A stretch of DNA of 46,251 nt from Chitinophagaceae bacterium (GCA_014379965.1 JACMKU010000105.1:1-46251), one strand, 5' to 3'; shown: positions 7,790-17,040, counted from the first letter of the stretch. The notes: a model not told the origin generated them from the letters alone. Translations and numbers: made by a program.

Positions 7790-8539
7790 ATGAAAAGAAA
7801 TCATCTTAATGCATTTGCTATAGGCGCAGTGCTCTTTGCAGGTCTTACATTCACTGCCTGCAAAAAATCGACATTTGAAAACAACAATCCCGAGGTTGCA
7901 GGCCTCATGGCTGTTAACCTGGCTTTTGACAAATCTATCGCTATTGGCATTAATGGAAACGCATTGACGAATAATCCACTTGAGTTCACCAACTTCACCG
8001 GTGGCTACCTGGGTGTATTTCCGGGGACTCGCTCAGTCGATACCTATGCGTATCCATCGGGAGATTCACTCGCAACTGCGTCATATGAGTTCGAGGCGAA
8101 GAAGTATTATTCTCTATTCGTAGTAGGGGCTAATAATGCTTATCAGAATGTGATCGTGAAGGATAACTTCGACAGTCTTTCCGCATCATCCGGTAAGGCA
8201 TATGTTCGTTACATCAATGCAATAAACGGATCGGTTAACCCTACTATCACCGTATCATCTGGTGGAAGTAACGTCATCAACGGCCAGGCTTCCTTCGCAG
8301 TAGTTTCTGACTTTGTTGCGGTAGCTCCAGGAGAATCGACTATCACGGTTACTGATGGTACATCAGTGAATTTGAATCGTAGCGTTACGTTTGAAGACAA
8401 GAAAGTGTATACGATTTTACTCACATCTGGTGCGACGAGCGCAGAACCTGCTCAGATCAAGTATGTGGTTAACGGTGTCCTCGATGAGGAAACTGGACAA
8501 AGGACAATATCCTCTGCCCAGGTAGTAGATATCAAGTAA
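7790..8539 (+). CDS. DUF4397-type lipoprotein
   Basis: 249 residues from ATG 7790, chosen because it begins the lipoprotein signal MKRNHLNAFAIGAVLFAGLT with lipobox Cys24 (FTACKKS); an upstream ATG at 7778 adds four residues. The mature part consists of two similar beta-rich halves: MAVNLAFDKSIAIGINGNAL with YLGVFPGTRSVDTYAYPSGD, and AYVRYINAINGSVNPTITVS with VAVAPGESTITVTDG. This is the DUF4397 pattern ('aplRvvNas.....vdvyvdG...... y....v.aG....')., found in cell-surface lipoproteins of Bacteroidota. The protein is likely anchored in a membrane facing the periplasm or surface. No enzymatic residues are apparent. It has its own intrinsic terminator. Confidence 0.75.
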   Translation: MKRNHLNAFAIGAVLFAGLTFTACKKSTFENNNPEVAGLMAVNLAFDKSIAIGINGNALTNNPLEFTNFTGGYLGVFPGTRSVDTYAYPSGDSLATASYEFEAKKYYSLFVVGANNAYQNVIVKDNFDSLSASSGKAYVRYINAINGSVNPTITVSSGGSNVINGQASFAVVSDFVAVAPGESTITVTDGTSVNLNRSVTFEDKKVYTILLTSGATSAEPAQIKYVVNGVLDEETGQRTISSAQVVDIK

Positions 8540-8563
8540 GTATAACTAAGGATAACTATACAC

Positions 8564-8594
8564 GAGCCGGCCTTTTTAGGCTGGCTCTTTTTTT
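8564..8594 (+). terminator. intrinsic terminator after the DUF4397 gene
   Basis: Stem GAGCCGGCC (8564-8572) pairs with GGCTGGCTC (8579-8587) with one G-T wobble, loop TTTTTA, followed by a run of T (8588-8594). The T run overlaps the stop codon of the convergent AsmA-like gene at 8593-8595. Confidence 0.85.
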
Positions 8595-11500
8595 ATCTCA
8601 ACGAATCGGAAGGAAGTTTCTTCTTTTTATTTAACAGGTTGTCGAAGGTCTTCTTTAACGTCTTGCCGGCCTTATTCTTAGTACTATCAAGATTATTTGA
8701 ATTGATAGTATCTTTTCCAATGATCTTGTTCTTTAGTTCATCCTTGAGGTCGCTTATTACCTGTTTCTTCACCGCGTTCAAAGTATCCTTTACTACCTGC
8801 CTGGTGGTATCCAACTTTGCTTTCGCAAAGTCAACGGCCTGTTGTTTCAGATCTGCGATTGCATCCCCAACAACCTGTTTCAGGTCGACCTGGATGGAAG
8901 GATTCGTCATAGTTCCAGTCATTCTCACATTGAGATCCACGATTTCGCCCAATTGTACGGGCAATCCTCTCGCAGTAGCTTTCGAGGCCAGGTCGTTTAC
9001 CAGACCATTTCCCTGTGTGCCCATATACTTCCGCGGAACCTTCATGGCAATTACATAGTCGATTCCCTGGTCGAACCCATGCGTTCCTCCAATCTGCATC
9101 TCGATATCATCAACCTTTATCGAGTATGGTTTGACAAGCACTTTGCCATTCGCAAATTCGATATAGTTCTTAATGTTTTTTATGCTTATGGATTTCAAAC
9201 GGTCAATTTGTAATAAACCAGCCAGTTTTTCAAGTGGCGTAAACTTGCTCAGTACTCCTTCAATAAGGAGGAGATTTCCTTTGCCACTCAGACTTCCAAG
9301 ATTAGGCATCATACTTCCATCGAGGTTTCCGGTCATGGTTAGTTCTGAACTGAGCTTACCCGCGAGGAATTTTCCAATTGGCATGATCGACCTGACCGTG
9401 TTGAAGGCGAAAAATGCCTTCTGTATGTCCATATCCTTGATATTGTAACCGACACTAATAGCCGGTCTTTTCTTATCGCTTACTGTAGAATAGCTTCCAT
9501 CCAATTCGATCCTTCCATCCAGGGCCTTTGCTTTTACATCCTCGAACCGGACCGTTTCATCCTTTAGTGTGAGTGTTCCATTAATGTCATCATAATTCAC
9601 CTTATCATAGACCACCCGTTCCGCTTTCGCATGCACCACCATGTTTACATCTGACGGGACCATGAAGGGGGTGGGGGCTGTAGTTGTCGAACTTGTTATC
9701 GTTGTAGTGTCGGTTCCCATCCAGTCATTCAGATTTAGTCTGTCGGCCGATAGGTTTAATGTGCCGGTAAGTGATTGCTCCTGGAGCACATATCCGATGA
9801 TGTTATTGAGTACACCGTTCGCGGTAAAGTTTGTGCCCATGTAATTACCGCTGAGTTTTGACAGTGTTACATTCTTTCCAGTGCATCCGAGGACGGCACT
9901 ATGTAATGTTATGCCTGTCGGGTAATCTGGTGATTGGTATTTGAATTCGGTTGCAGAGGCGGTACCGTTAACGATGATCTTATCGTATTGCTTATTTTCA
10001 ATGGCCTTGTTACTGCCTGCAAATGCCAGGTCGGCCTCCAACACCCCCGATACTTTAGTCCCCGGACCCAGAGATACAAAATGTCTGATGTTGTCAAGAT
10101 TGAATGTTCCTGCAGCCTTGCCATCGAAATCAATTGATGAAACAGGGTGTTTAAGGTTAAGGGCGAAATCTATTGGATTGTTTCCAACCTCAACATGACC
10201 TGAGGTCAACTGTATAGAGGTGTTATCGGCAATACCTCCTGAATTGTTTATTTCAATCTTCATGCGCCCGTTGTTGATCGGCTGGGGAACAGAAGGTGAT
10301 GAGTAATGTAGTCGACTGATATCAAAATAACCGCCGGCCCTGAAGTCGCCCGCCTGCTGCTGTAAATCGGCAAGGTTGCCACGCGCAAACGCATCCGCCT
10401 TCATTAACCCCGAGAGGTTGGTTCCTTTATCTAGTTTTATCATCCGTGATACCTTACCCAGGTCAACATTGCCTTGAACCATCGCGTCGATGTACTGATT
10501 AGTCATCGGCTGCTTGAGCAGGAACCTGAAATCAAAAGGTTCCTTATCCATCTCCAGGTGTCCGCTTGAAATGTTTACAACTGTATTGTCTGGTTTTCCA
10601 TCCGGGTTATTAACCTGCATGGCTAACTGGATATTGCGAACAGGGTCGGGAAGGTCAGGATATTTGAACATTCCATCCTTGATGTGCAGGTTGACATCGA
10701 ATGCGGGAAGTTGTGTCGGACTATAATACCCCTTCACAAATCCCTGTAATTCGGCTTTGCCATCTGTCTTTATTTCGTCAAAATTACTCTTATAGATGCC
10801 AGGGACGAGGGAAAGAATATCCTTGAATTCGTTTGATGCGGTCTTGAAGGCAAAATCCATATTATACACGCTATCATTCAGAAGTTGGAAAAATCCTTCG
10901 GCATTCAGTTTAAGATTATTGAGTGAAACTGCATCTGTCTTGAACGTATACTTGCCGGTCTTTGTGTCAATTTCGATATCTGTATCAATAACTGTCCGGG
11001 TCTGTGCCAGATAGGGGATAGCCTCATAAATGAAACTGGCCGCGTCTACGGTAGTGGATGTTGAAAGGGTGAATACTTCGCTTGTGAAGTCACCACTACC
11101 TTCGTGATTCAGTCCCTCGATCTCTGCAGACATATTACCTGCCTCGTCGTTATAATAGATGTATCCATTGTTAATCTCGTAGTGCTCAAGCTTCATTGTA
11201 AACGGCGAAGCCGTCGTATCTGATAGGGATGATGAAATCGTATCGGCTATAGCGATATCCCAGTTGACTCTTCCATCCTCGTCGATGAGAGCGTGAATTC
11301 TTGGAGATTCGAGGTATACACCATATACTTTGATATCTGTCCCCTTTATCGCGCTGATAAGATTGACAGTTGCCTCGAGACTTTGTGTAGAAAGAAGTGT
11401 ATCCTTTTCAAACTGACCGGTACCGACTATGGTCAGTTCATTCAGCGAGATGGCTACCTTTGGAAAATGACTGAATAGAGAAAGACTTACGTCATCGAAG

Positions 11501-11652
11501 TCAACCTTCGCTGTGAGGTTACTATTGATCTCCTTCTTTACGAGTGTAGTGATCTGTTTCTTAAAGATTACAGGAATAAGGAGGACGAGAACGATTAGTA
11601 CCACCAGGGTGATACCCGTGATCTTGAGGGTTTTTCTGACTACTTTCTTCAT
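8593..11652 (-). CDS. AsmA-family protein, inner-membrane anchored
   Basis: 1019 residues. The N-terminus is a short basic stretch and one membrane helix (VRKTLKITGITLVVLIVLVL), followed by the AsmA-type opening KKEINSNLTAKVDFDDVSLS and SLFSHFPKVAISLNELTIVG. The long middle is made of repeated beta strands ('L.L..GHLEMD..PFDF.F', 'VEVGNNPIDFALNLKHPV'). The C-terminal part resembles the AsmA C-terminal domain (GKLSSELTMTGNLDGSMMP, IEGVLSKFTPLEKLAGLLQI). The last ~90 residues are rich in lysine and predicted helical. AsmA-like proteins form long beta-groove bridges linked to outer-membrane assembly or phospholipid transport between membranes. The gene is monocistronic, flanked by a convergent terminator and the pyrimidine cluster. 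Confidence 0.88.
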   Translation of the reverse strand: MKKVVRKTLKITGITLVVLIVLVLLIPVIFKKQITTLVKKEINSNLTAKVDFDDVSLSLFSHFPKVAISLNELTIVGTGQFEKDTLLSTQSLEATVNLISAIKGTDIKVYGVYLESPRIHALIDEDGRVNWDIAIADTISSSLSDTTASPFTMKLEHYEINNGYIYYNDEAGNMSAEIEGLNHEGSGDFTSEVFTLSTSTTVDAASFIYEAIPYLAQTRTVIDTDIEIDTKTGKYTFKTDAVSLNNLKLNAEGFFQLLNDSVYNMDFAFKTASNEFKDILSLVPGIYKSNFDEIKTDGKAELQGFVKGYYSPTQLPAFDVNLHIKDGMFKYPDLPDPVRNIQLAMQVNNPDGKPDNTVVNISSGHLEMDKEPFDFRFLLKQPMTNQYIDAMVQGNVDLGKVSRMIKLDKGTNLSGLMKADAFARGNLADLQQQAGDFRAGGYFDISRLHYSSPSVPQPINNGRMKIEINNSGGIADNTSIQLTSGHVEVGNNPIDFALNLKHPVSSIDFDGKAAGTFNLDNIRHFVSLGPGTKVSGVLEADLAFAGSNKAIENKQYDKIIVNGTASATEFKYQSPDYPTGITLHSAVLGCTGKNVTLSKLSGNYMGTNFTANGVLNNIIGYVLQEQSLTGTLNLSADRLNLNDWMGTDTTTITSSTTTAPTPFMVPSDVNMVVHAKAERVVYDKVNYDDINGTLTLKDETVRFEDVKAKALDGRIELDGSYSTVSDKKRPAISVGYNIKDMDIQKAFFAFNTVRSIMPIGKFLAGKLSSELTMTGNLDGSMMPNLGSLSGKGNLLLIEGVLSKFTPLEKLAGLLQIDRLKSISIKNIKNYIEFANGKVLVKPYSIKVDDIEMQIGGTHGFDQGIDYVIAMKVPRKYMGTQGNGLVNDLASKATARGLPVQLGEIVDLNVRMTGTMTNPSIQVDLKQVVGDAIADLKQQAVDFAKAKLDTTRQVVKDTLNAVKKQVISDLKDELKNKIIGKDTINSNNLDSTKNKAGKTLKKTFDNLLNKKKKLPSDSLR

Positions 11653-11724
11653 AATGCAGGAGTTGGATTGGATTTAGCCTCCCAAAAATGCGAATATGTA
11701 GCCGTAAAGACAAGGTAAACCTAC

Positions 11725-12993
11725 TTAGTGATCGTTCAGGGGTAACCCTCGCCTTTGAAACTCTTTCCAGTTCAGGTATTCGTCATCTACTCTCCTAACT
11801 TCCATGGTTATGCAATTCTCCACCGGGCAGATAAGCTTGCAGAGGTTGCAACCCACACATTCTTCTTCTTTGATAGCATATGTGTTATATGGTTTGCCGT
11901 AGGTAAGACTGATCGATTGGTGCGAGGTATCCTCGCATGCGATATAACAGAGTCCGCAATGGATGCACTTGTCCTGGTTGATCTTGGCTACATGGTGATA
12001 GTTGATGTCGAGATCTTCCCAGTGCGTGATCGTAGGCACGGACTTGCCAATAAAATCATAGATGGTCGCGAAGCCTTTTTCATCCATCCAATTGTTGAGT
12101 CCCTCACACATATCCTCCACAATACGGAAGCCATGTTTCATTGCGGCAGTACACACCTGCACCGTGGTGGCTCCCAGAAGCATGAACTCGGCTGCGTCCT
12201 TCCAGGTGCTGATTCCACCGATACCGGATACGGGCACCTTTGAGGTTGTACCGTCCTGGCTAATGGTAGTTAGCATCTTTAGCGCTATCGGCTTTACTGC
12301 CGGACCACAATAGCCTCCAAAGACAGACTTGCCGGCGACATATGGATTGGGAACGAGAGTGTCGAGATCGATACCCGTTACAGACTGTATTGTGTTGATG
12401 AGTGATAGTGCGCTTGTGCCTGCTTCCACTACGGCTTTACCCGTAGGCACCACCGAATGCACGTTCGGTGTAAGTTTAGTGATAACGGGTAGGGTAGCGG
12501 CCTCCATTACCCATTCCACCACCATCTTCGCTATTTCCGGATCTTGTCCTACGGATGCACCCATGCCGCGTTCAGTCATGCCGTGTGGGCAACCGAAGTT
12601 CAATTCGAATCCGTGAGCCCCCGTATCTTCTACCTTTTTTATTAATTCATGCCAGCTGTTGCGATCATTGTCTGCCATCAGGGAAACGATCATTGCGCGA
12701 TCGGGAAATAGTCTCACACATTCGGCGATTTCCTTAAGATTAATATCGAGTGGACGATCCGATATCAATTCTATGTTGTTAAAGCCCATTATTCTCACCC
12801 CATTAAAATCCACAGCAGAATACCTCGATGACACATTCTTCACTTGTGAGCCCAACGTTTTCCAAACTACACCGCCCCAGCCCGCCTCGAAAGCGCGAAG
12901 CACATTATATTTCTTATCCGTTGGCGGAGCACTTGCAAGCCAAAAGGGATTGGGCGACTTGATGCCTAGGAAGTTCGCGGAAATGTCTGCCAT
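11725..12993 (-). CDS. preA: NAD-dependent dihydropyrimidine dehydrogenase subunit PreA
   Basis: 422 residues from ATG 12993 (MADISANFLGIKSPNPFWLA). The ORF extends to 13071 only because the GTTTAA repeat array upstream happens to be open. Residues 1-320 form the FMN TIM barrel of the dihydroorotate/dihydropyrimidine dehydrogenase family (LNFGCPHGMTERGMGASVGQ, TKLTPNVHSV, PVSGIGGISTWKDAAEF). Residues about 338-400 carry two [4Fe-4S] motifs: CIHCGLCYIAC and CVGCNLCKLICPVENC. With PreT it reduces uracil and thymine to the dihydro forms using NADH. It is the last gene of the cluster, after preT, with a 144-nt gap that contains an inverted word array. Confidence 0.95.
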   Translation of the reverse strand: MADISANFLGIKSPNPFWLASAPPTDKKYNVLRAFEAGWGGVVWKTLGSQVKNVSSRYSAVDFNGVRIMGFNNIELISDRPLDINLKEIAECVRLFPDRAMIVSLMADNDRNSWHELIKKVEDTGAHGFELNFGCPHGMTERGMGASVGQDPEIAKMVVEWVMEAATLPVITKLTPNVHSVVPTGKAVVEAGTSALSLINTIQSVTGIDLDTLVPNPYVAGKSVFGGYCGPAVKPIALKMLTTISQDGTTSKVPVSGIGGISTWKDAAEFMLLGATTVQVCTAAMKHGFRIVEDMCEGLNNWMDEKGFATIYDFIGKSVPTITHWEDLDINYHHVAKINQDKCIHCGLCYIACEDTSHQSISLTYGKPYNTYAIKEEECVGCNLCKLICPVENCITMEVRRVDDEYLNWKEFQRRGLPLNDH

Positions 12994-13000
12994 CGTTCTA

Positions 13001-13130
13001 GCGTTTAAGTAGTTTAAAAGTTTAATGAGTTTAATAAGTTTAGGAGTTCGAAAATTCGAATTTACCCTCAAATAGTGAAGATTCGATCGGTGTAAACTTT
13101 TAAACTCATTAAACTATTAAACCAGTAAAC
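13001..13130. repeat. inverted GTTTAA word array between preT and preA
   Basis: Left arm 13004-13042 is a row of GTTTAAnn words and right arm 13093-13130 is its approximate reverse complement, both containing GTTTAATGAGTTTAA. The 50-nt spacer holds a small palindrome (TTCGAAAATTCGAA, 13048-13061) and GTGAAGATTCGATCGG (13075-13090). The array fills nearly the whole 144-nt gap and reaches within about 8 nt of both coding regions. Together the arms could form a long imperfect RNA hairpin in the transcript. Confidence 0.8.
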
Positions 13131-13137
13131 CATTGAT

Positions 13138-14481
13138 TTATTGTAGTCCGAGATAAGAGAATATCGCCTCCGCTCCCTCTTTTCCCGCCTGCACCGCATC
13201 CACCACTTCCTTTCCACCATTTACACAATCACCTCCGGCGAAGACGCCTTTGATAGTAGTAGATACCTTGTCGCGCACAATTATTTTTCCCCTATTATGT
13301 TCTATTTGATTTTGACCGACCAGGTCTTCGAACGGGCGCTGACCTGTAGCCTTAATGATCATGTCTGCCTCAATGGTGATTGTTTCACCCGTAGGGATGG
13401 GGGAAGGCTTACCCGAATAGTCTGGTGCACCCAGTTTCATTATATCGCACACTAGTGCTTTTGCCTTACCCTCTTCACCTAAGACTTCTTTTGGTGCCGC
13501 CAGCCAGACCATCTTGCAACCATCCAGTTTGGCGATATCCAATTCCACTTGCGTACAGTTCTTCTCTGCTTCACTTCTTCGATATACCATTGTTACTTCA
13601 GATGCCCCAAGTCGCTTGGCCTGTGTGGCCGCATCGATCGCAGTCATGCCCATACCTATAACAATTACCTTGTCCCCAACCGGAACGTTGCCATAACCCC
13701 TGGTACGGATATCATAGATGAAGCGAATAGCATCTTCAACACCCTGCAATTCCTCACCAGGTATCGACAGTTTGTTTGCGAGACCTACGCCTATTCCCAG
13801 ATAGACGGCATCGAAATCTCTCTGTAGATCCTGTAGCGAAAACTGTTTCCCGAGTTCATGATCATATTTTATTTCAATGCCACCAAGGGAAGTAATGAAA
13901 TCGACTTCGTCCTGGCAGAAGGCCGGCGTCACTTTGTAAGCTGCAATGCCGTATGTCATCAGTCCACCTCCTTTGCTTTCCTTTTCGAATACTGTTACGT
14001 CTATTCCTTCGCGAGAAAGCACGTGCGCGCAACTTAGTCCCGCAGGACCTGCACCGACCACTGCCACTCGTTTTCCATTCGAAGGCTTGCGTTCAAAAAG
14101 TTTCCACTTATCCTGGATGGCCTTTTCGGTAGAGTAGCGCTGTAGTTTGGCAATAGGAATTGGCGCCTCGTGCAGTAGATTGTAGACACAGGAACCCTCA
14201 CATAATTTCTCCACTGGACATACCCGGGAACAGCCGCCTCCAAAAATGTTTGCGTTAAAGATGGTGAGAGCGGAGCCTTTGATATTTTCAGTGGTGATCT
14301 GTTTAATAAACTTTGGAACATTGATGCTCGTTGGACAGGACTTTGTACAAGGTGCATCATAACAAAACAGGCAACGGTTTGCCTCGACTAGCGCAGCCTC
14401 CTTATTTTCGAATGGAGGATGGATGTCGCTGAAATTTTCGTCGTATTGCTCGTTCGTCAACCTGTTGTTCTTAATAGACAC
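13138..14481 (-). CDS. preT: NAD-dependent dihydropyrimidine dehydrogenase subunit PreT
   Basis: 447 residues from a GTG at 14481 (VSIKNNRLTNEQYDENF). The only ATG in frame is 14574, but the codons between are the translated tandem repeat (NQPINQSTNQQTNQ), so the GTG is preferred; a TTG at 14460 is another option. The N-terminal third has cysteine clusters for two [4Fe-4S] centres (RCLFCYDAPCTKSCP, GGGCSRVCPVEKLCEGSC), as in GltD-like proteins. A FAD-binding Rossmann motif follows (VAVVGAGPAGLSCAHVLS), then an NAD(P) motif (VIVIGMGMTAIDAATQAKRL). PreT passes electrons from NADH to PreA. The protein is slightly longer than E. coli PreT (about 412). Confidence 0.93.
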   Translation of the reverse strand: MSIKNNRLTNEQYDENFSDIHPPFENKEAALVEANRCLFCYDAPCTKSCPTSINVPKFIKQITTENIKGSALTIFNANIFGGGCSRVCPVEKLCEGSCVYNLLHEAPIPIAKLQRYSTEKAIQDKWKLFERKPSNGKRVAVVGAGPAGLSCAHVLSREGIDVTVFEKESKGGGLMTYGIAAYKVTPAFCQDEVDFITSLGGIEIKYDHELGKQFSLQDLQRDFDAVYLGIGVGLANKLSIPGEELQGVEDAIRFIYDIRTRGYGNVPVGDKVIVIGMGMTAIDAATQAKRLGASEVTMVYRRSEAEKNCTQVELDIAKLDGCKMVWLAAPKEVLGEEGKAKALVCDIMKLGAPDYSGKPSPIPTGETITIEADMIIKATGQRPFEDLVGQNQIEHNRGKIIVRDKVSTTIKGVFAGGDCVNGGKEVVDAVQAGKEGAEAIFSYLGLQ

Positions 14482-14484
14482 TGC

Positions 14485-14530
14485 TTGGTTTGTTTGTTGA
14501 TTAGTTGATTGGTTGATTGGTTGATTGGTT
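14485..14530. repeat. TTGATTGG tandem word array
   Basis: About five 8-nt words (TTGTTTGT, TTGATTAG, TTGATTGG x3) immediately upstream of the preT start. It shows the same tandem-word style as the arrays at 40572 and 45187 (TCAACTAA-type, roughly the reverse complement). No matching inverted arm is close by. Confidence 0.75.
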
Positions 14531-14540
14531 GCGCTGCGGC

Positions 14541-14640
14541 TTTGCGAAACTTCGCGCCTTTGAGAGAAACACAACCCTCGACCAAAAGATTAAACTAATT
14601 TCTCATTTTGTCTCTGCGCCTCTGTGCCTTTGCGTGAAAC
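14541..14640. repeat. two copies of the GCCTTTGCGTGAAAC-type repeat
   Basis: Copy one is about 14541-14570 (TTCGCGCCTTTGAGAGAAAC) and copy two about 14610-14640 (CTCTGTGCCTTTGCGTGAAA, followed by C), in direct orientation, with 40 nt of AT-rich DNA between them. The second copy ends one base before the stop of the beta-ureidopropionase gene. A third, inverted copy is at 7351-7368. Confidence 0.6.
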
Positions 14641-14641
14641 C

Positions 14642-15508
14642 CTATAACTCCACCAATTTTCCGTAAGTCTCCGGCCTCCGATCCCTAAAGAATTGCCATA
14701 CATTCCTCACCTGCTCAATCATATCGAGGTCAAACTCTGCCACGAGTAATTCATCATTGTCCTCACTGGCTTGGGCAAATATCTGCCCTCTTGGATCAAC
14801 GAAGTAGGACGAACCATAAAATTTTCCCAGGTTCCATGGCTTCTCAGTGCCCACGCGGTTGATACATCCCATGAAATATCCATTGGCGGCAGCATGTGCC
14901 GGCTGTTCGAGCTTCCAGAGATATTGAGAAAGTCCGGCAACGGTAGCCGATGGATTATACACGATCTCTGCGCCATTCAGTCCAAGTATTCTCGCACCGT
15001 CGGGAAAGTGCCTGTCATAGCAAATGTAAACACCCACTTTTGCATAACGTGTCTGGAATACAGGATATCCAAGGTTCCCAGGTTTAAAGAAGAACTTCTC
15101 CCAGAACCCGGAAGTGTGAGGGATATGATTCTTTCGATATTTTCCAAGGTATGTCCCGTCCGCATCTATTACCGCTGCAGTATTGTACAAAACTCCGGCT
15201 TGTTCCTTCTCGTAAACCGGAACAATAATTACCATGCTGTACTTCTTCGCATATTCCTGCATTCGTTCAATTGTAGGGCCGGGAACGGTCTCAGCAGATT
15301 CGTACCAGGCCTTGTCTTGTCCGGGACAGAAGTAGGGTGTATTGAAGATTTCCTGGAAGCAGAGAATCTGCACGCCTTTCTTTCCGGCTTCGTCAATAAG
15401 TGGCAGGTGCTTCTGTACCATTGCTTCTTTAATTTCTGCAATCGTTCCTTCTCCCTCTGTCTTGGGAAGGCTGAGTTGGATAAGTCCTGATTTAATGATT
15501 CTTGGCAT
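14642..15508 (-). CDS. beta-ureidopropionase (N-carbamoyl-beta-alanine amidohydrolase)
   Basis: 288 residues from ATG 15508 (MPRIIKSGLIQLSLP); the frame is open to 15541 without family support. It is a carbon-nitrogen hydrolase of the nitrilase superfamily with the full Glu-Lys-Cys triad: Glu53 (CFQEIFNTPYF), Lys126 (KYRKNHIPH) and Cys163 (VYICYDRHFPDGAR). In the context of PreTA and dihydropyrimidinase, the substrate is most likely N-carbamoyl-beta-alanine, giving beta-alanine, CO2 and ammonia. The motif NTPYFC and the FPDGAR sequence after the nucleophile are typical of this branch. It is flanked by word arrays on both sides, one in each ~145-160 nt gap. Confidence 0.9.
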   Translation of the reverse strand: MPRIIKSGLIQLSLPKTEGEGTIAEIKEAMVQKHLPLIDEAGKKGVQILCFQEIFNTPYFCPGQDKAWYESAETVPGPTIERMQEYAKKYSMVIIVPVYEKEQAGVLYNTAAVIDADGTYLGKYRKNHIPHTSGFWEKFFFKPGNLGYPVFQTRYAKVGVYICYDRHFPDGARILGLNGAEIVYNPSATVAGLSQYLWKLEQPAHAAANGYFMGCINRVGTEKPWNLGKFYGSSYFVDPRGQIFAQASEDNDELLVAEFDLDMIEQVRNVWQFFRDRRPETYGKLVEL

Positions 15509-15525
15509 AAATATGTTTGATTGTT

Positions 15526-15653
15526 TAGTCCGGAAGTCCAAAAGACCAGGTCTTTATTACTAGTTTAGAATCGATAAAAAGAGAAAGGATTAATATTTGA
15601 ATAGTTTTCGAAATTCAATCTCGTCTTTCGGACTTTCGGACTTTCCGTCTTTC
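15526..15653. repeat. inverted CGGACTTT word array between dihydropyrimidinase and beta-ureidopropionase genes
   Basis: Right arm 15619-15653 contains CGTCTTTCGGACTTTCGGAC and CTTTCCGTCTTTC. Left arm 15526-15553 (AGTCCGGAAGTCCAAAAGAC, CAGGTCTT) is its approximate reverse complement. The spacer is about 65 nt, AT-rich, and contains GAGAAAGGATTAAT. The right arm reaches the stop of the dihydropyrimidinase gene. Confidence 0.7.
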
Positions 15654-17035
15654 TAAATTATCGCTCCAACCTTCTTTCTCTTGATAAATTGCCCATACCC
15701 TTTTTTCACTAGACACTTGTTGTTCTCTATCGCCACCTGGCCGCGCAACAACACCGTCTTCACTTTACCTGTCACCTCCCAACCTTCATAGCCACTATAA
15801 TCAACATTCATATGATGCGTCTTCGCGGAGATGGCGTGTTTTTCATCCGGATCAAAAATTACAATATCTGCATCACTTCCCACAGCAATTGTTCCTTTTC
15901 TTGGAAACATGCCGAAGATTTTTGCTGCATTGGTACAAGCGACTTCCACATATTTATTCAAAGTGATCTTTCCTTTGTGCACCCCTTCGCTGTAGAGAAG
16001 TTCCATTCGATTCTCGATAGCAGGATGTCCGTTCGGTATTCTTGCGAAATCATCTTTGCCTAATAGTTTCTGTTCCCACTTGAACGGACAATGATCCGTT
16101 GCCACCACCTGCACAAGTCCCTGGTTGATTCCCGCCCAAAGCGTTTCCTGGTCTTTCTTCTCACGGAGTGGCGGACTCATCACCCATTTCGCGCCCTCGA
16201 AATTCTTTTCATAAAGCGATGCGTCGAGTATGAGATATTGGATGCAGGTTTCAACGAAGACCTTTTGATTTCGTTTCGTCGCGTTTCTAACTGCGTTGAG
16301 TGCTCCTTCACAGGTGAGGTGAACAATATATCCAGGACAGCCAGTATAATTCGCCATATCCGCGAACCGTTCACTTGCTTCGGCCTCGGTGACCTCCGGT
16401 TGAGACAAATAGTGATATAGAGGCGTGAGTTTTCCTTCCGACCTGTGTTTTTCAACCAGGTAGTCGATCATGTCGCCATTAGTAGCATGCACATTTATCA
16501 GGCCACCATGTTTCTTAACTTCTTCCATCAATCCGATCATCTGGCGGTCGTCAATCATTAGTGCACCTTTGTAGGCCATAAAAGTCTTGAACGAGGTAAT
16601 TCCTTCTTTCTCGATGAGATCCCGGATTTCAAATTTGGTGGTGTCGTTGAAATCTGTCACCGCCATGTGAAAGCTATAATCTCCCACGCAATTATCTGTA
16701 CTCCTGCGCTTCCATTCATCCAGTGCAGACCTCAGTGGCTTTCCCTGTTTCTGCAGAATGAAATCAATGACCATGGTGGTGCCACCAAACAATGCCGCAC
16801 GTGTACCAGTTTCATAGCTATCGCTAGAAAATGTACCCATAAAAGGCATTTCGAGATGAACGTGCGGATCGATACCACCGGGGAATACCAATTTGCCGGC
16901 GACATCCATTTCCCTGTCTGCCTTGATATGTAGATTCCTCCCGATGGCCCTGATAGTCTCTCCCTCGATGAAGATATCGGCTACGTAGTCATCGGTTGCA
17001 GTAATTATTCTACCGTTTTTTATTAATAGCGACAT
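15653..17035 (-). CDS. dihydropyrimidinase (hydantoinase family)
   Basis: 460 residues, the usual length. It is a cyclic amidohydrolase with a binuclear metal site: His58 and His60 in DPHVHLEMP, carbamylated Lys150 in SFKTFMAYKG, His183 in NVHATNGD, a further His in YIVHLTCEGAL, and Asp in VVATDHCPF. The YETGTRAALFGGTTMVIDF segment is family-typical. It opens 5,6-dihydrouracil or dihydrothymine to the N-carbamoyl amino acid, the step between PreTA and beta-ureidopropionase. The start is only 5 nt after the stop of the NCS1 permease gene, so the two are cotranscribed and probably translationally coupled. Confidence 0.94.
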   Translation of the reverse strand: MSLLIKNGRIITATDDYVADIFIEGETIRAIGRNLHIKADREMDVAGKLVFPGGIDPHVHLEMPFMGTFSSDSYETGTRAALFGGTTMVIDFILQKQGKPLRSALDEWKRRSTDNCVGDYSFHMAVTDFNDTTKFEIRDLIEKEGITSFKTFMAYKGALMIDDRQMIGLMEEVKKHGGLINVHATNGDMIDYLVEKHRSEGKLTPLYHYLSQPEVTEAEASERFADMANYTGCPGYIVHLTCEGALNAVRNATKRNQKVFVETCIQYLILDASLYEKNFEGAKWVMSPPLREKKDQETLWAGINQGLVQVVATDHCPFKWEQKLLGKDDFARIPNGHPAIENRMELLYSEGVHKGKITLNKYVEVACTNAAKIFGMFPRKGTIAVGSDADIVIFDPDEKHAISAKTHHMNVDYSGYEGWEVTGKVKTVLLRGQVAIENNKCLVKKGYGQFIKRKKVGAII

Positions 17036-17040
17036 ATTGT

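Noticed and set aside
11725..13071. ATG 13071 as preA start
   Set aside because: The 26 extra residues (LIKLIKLLNYLN) are the translated GTTTAA array; the conserved start is MADISANF at 12993.
13138..14574. ATG 14574 as preT start
   Set aside because: The added residues are the translated TTGATTGG array and repeat DNA (NQPINQSTNQQTNQ); the family core begins later, so GTG 14481 was chosen.
14771..15490. 239-residue plus-strand ORF antisense to beta-ureidopropionase
   Set aside because: Long only because of codon bias on the opposite strand; the minus strand encodes a nitrilase-family enzyme with an intact triad.
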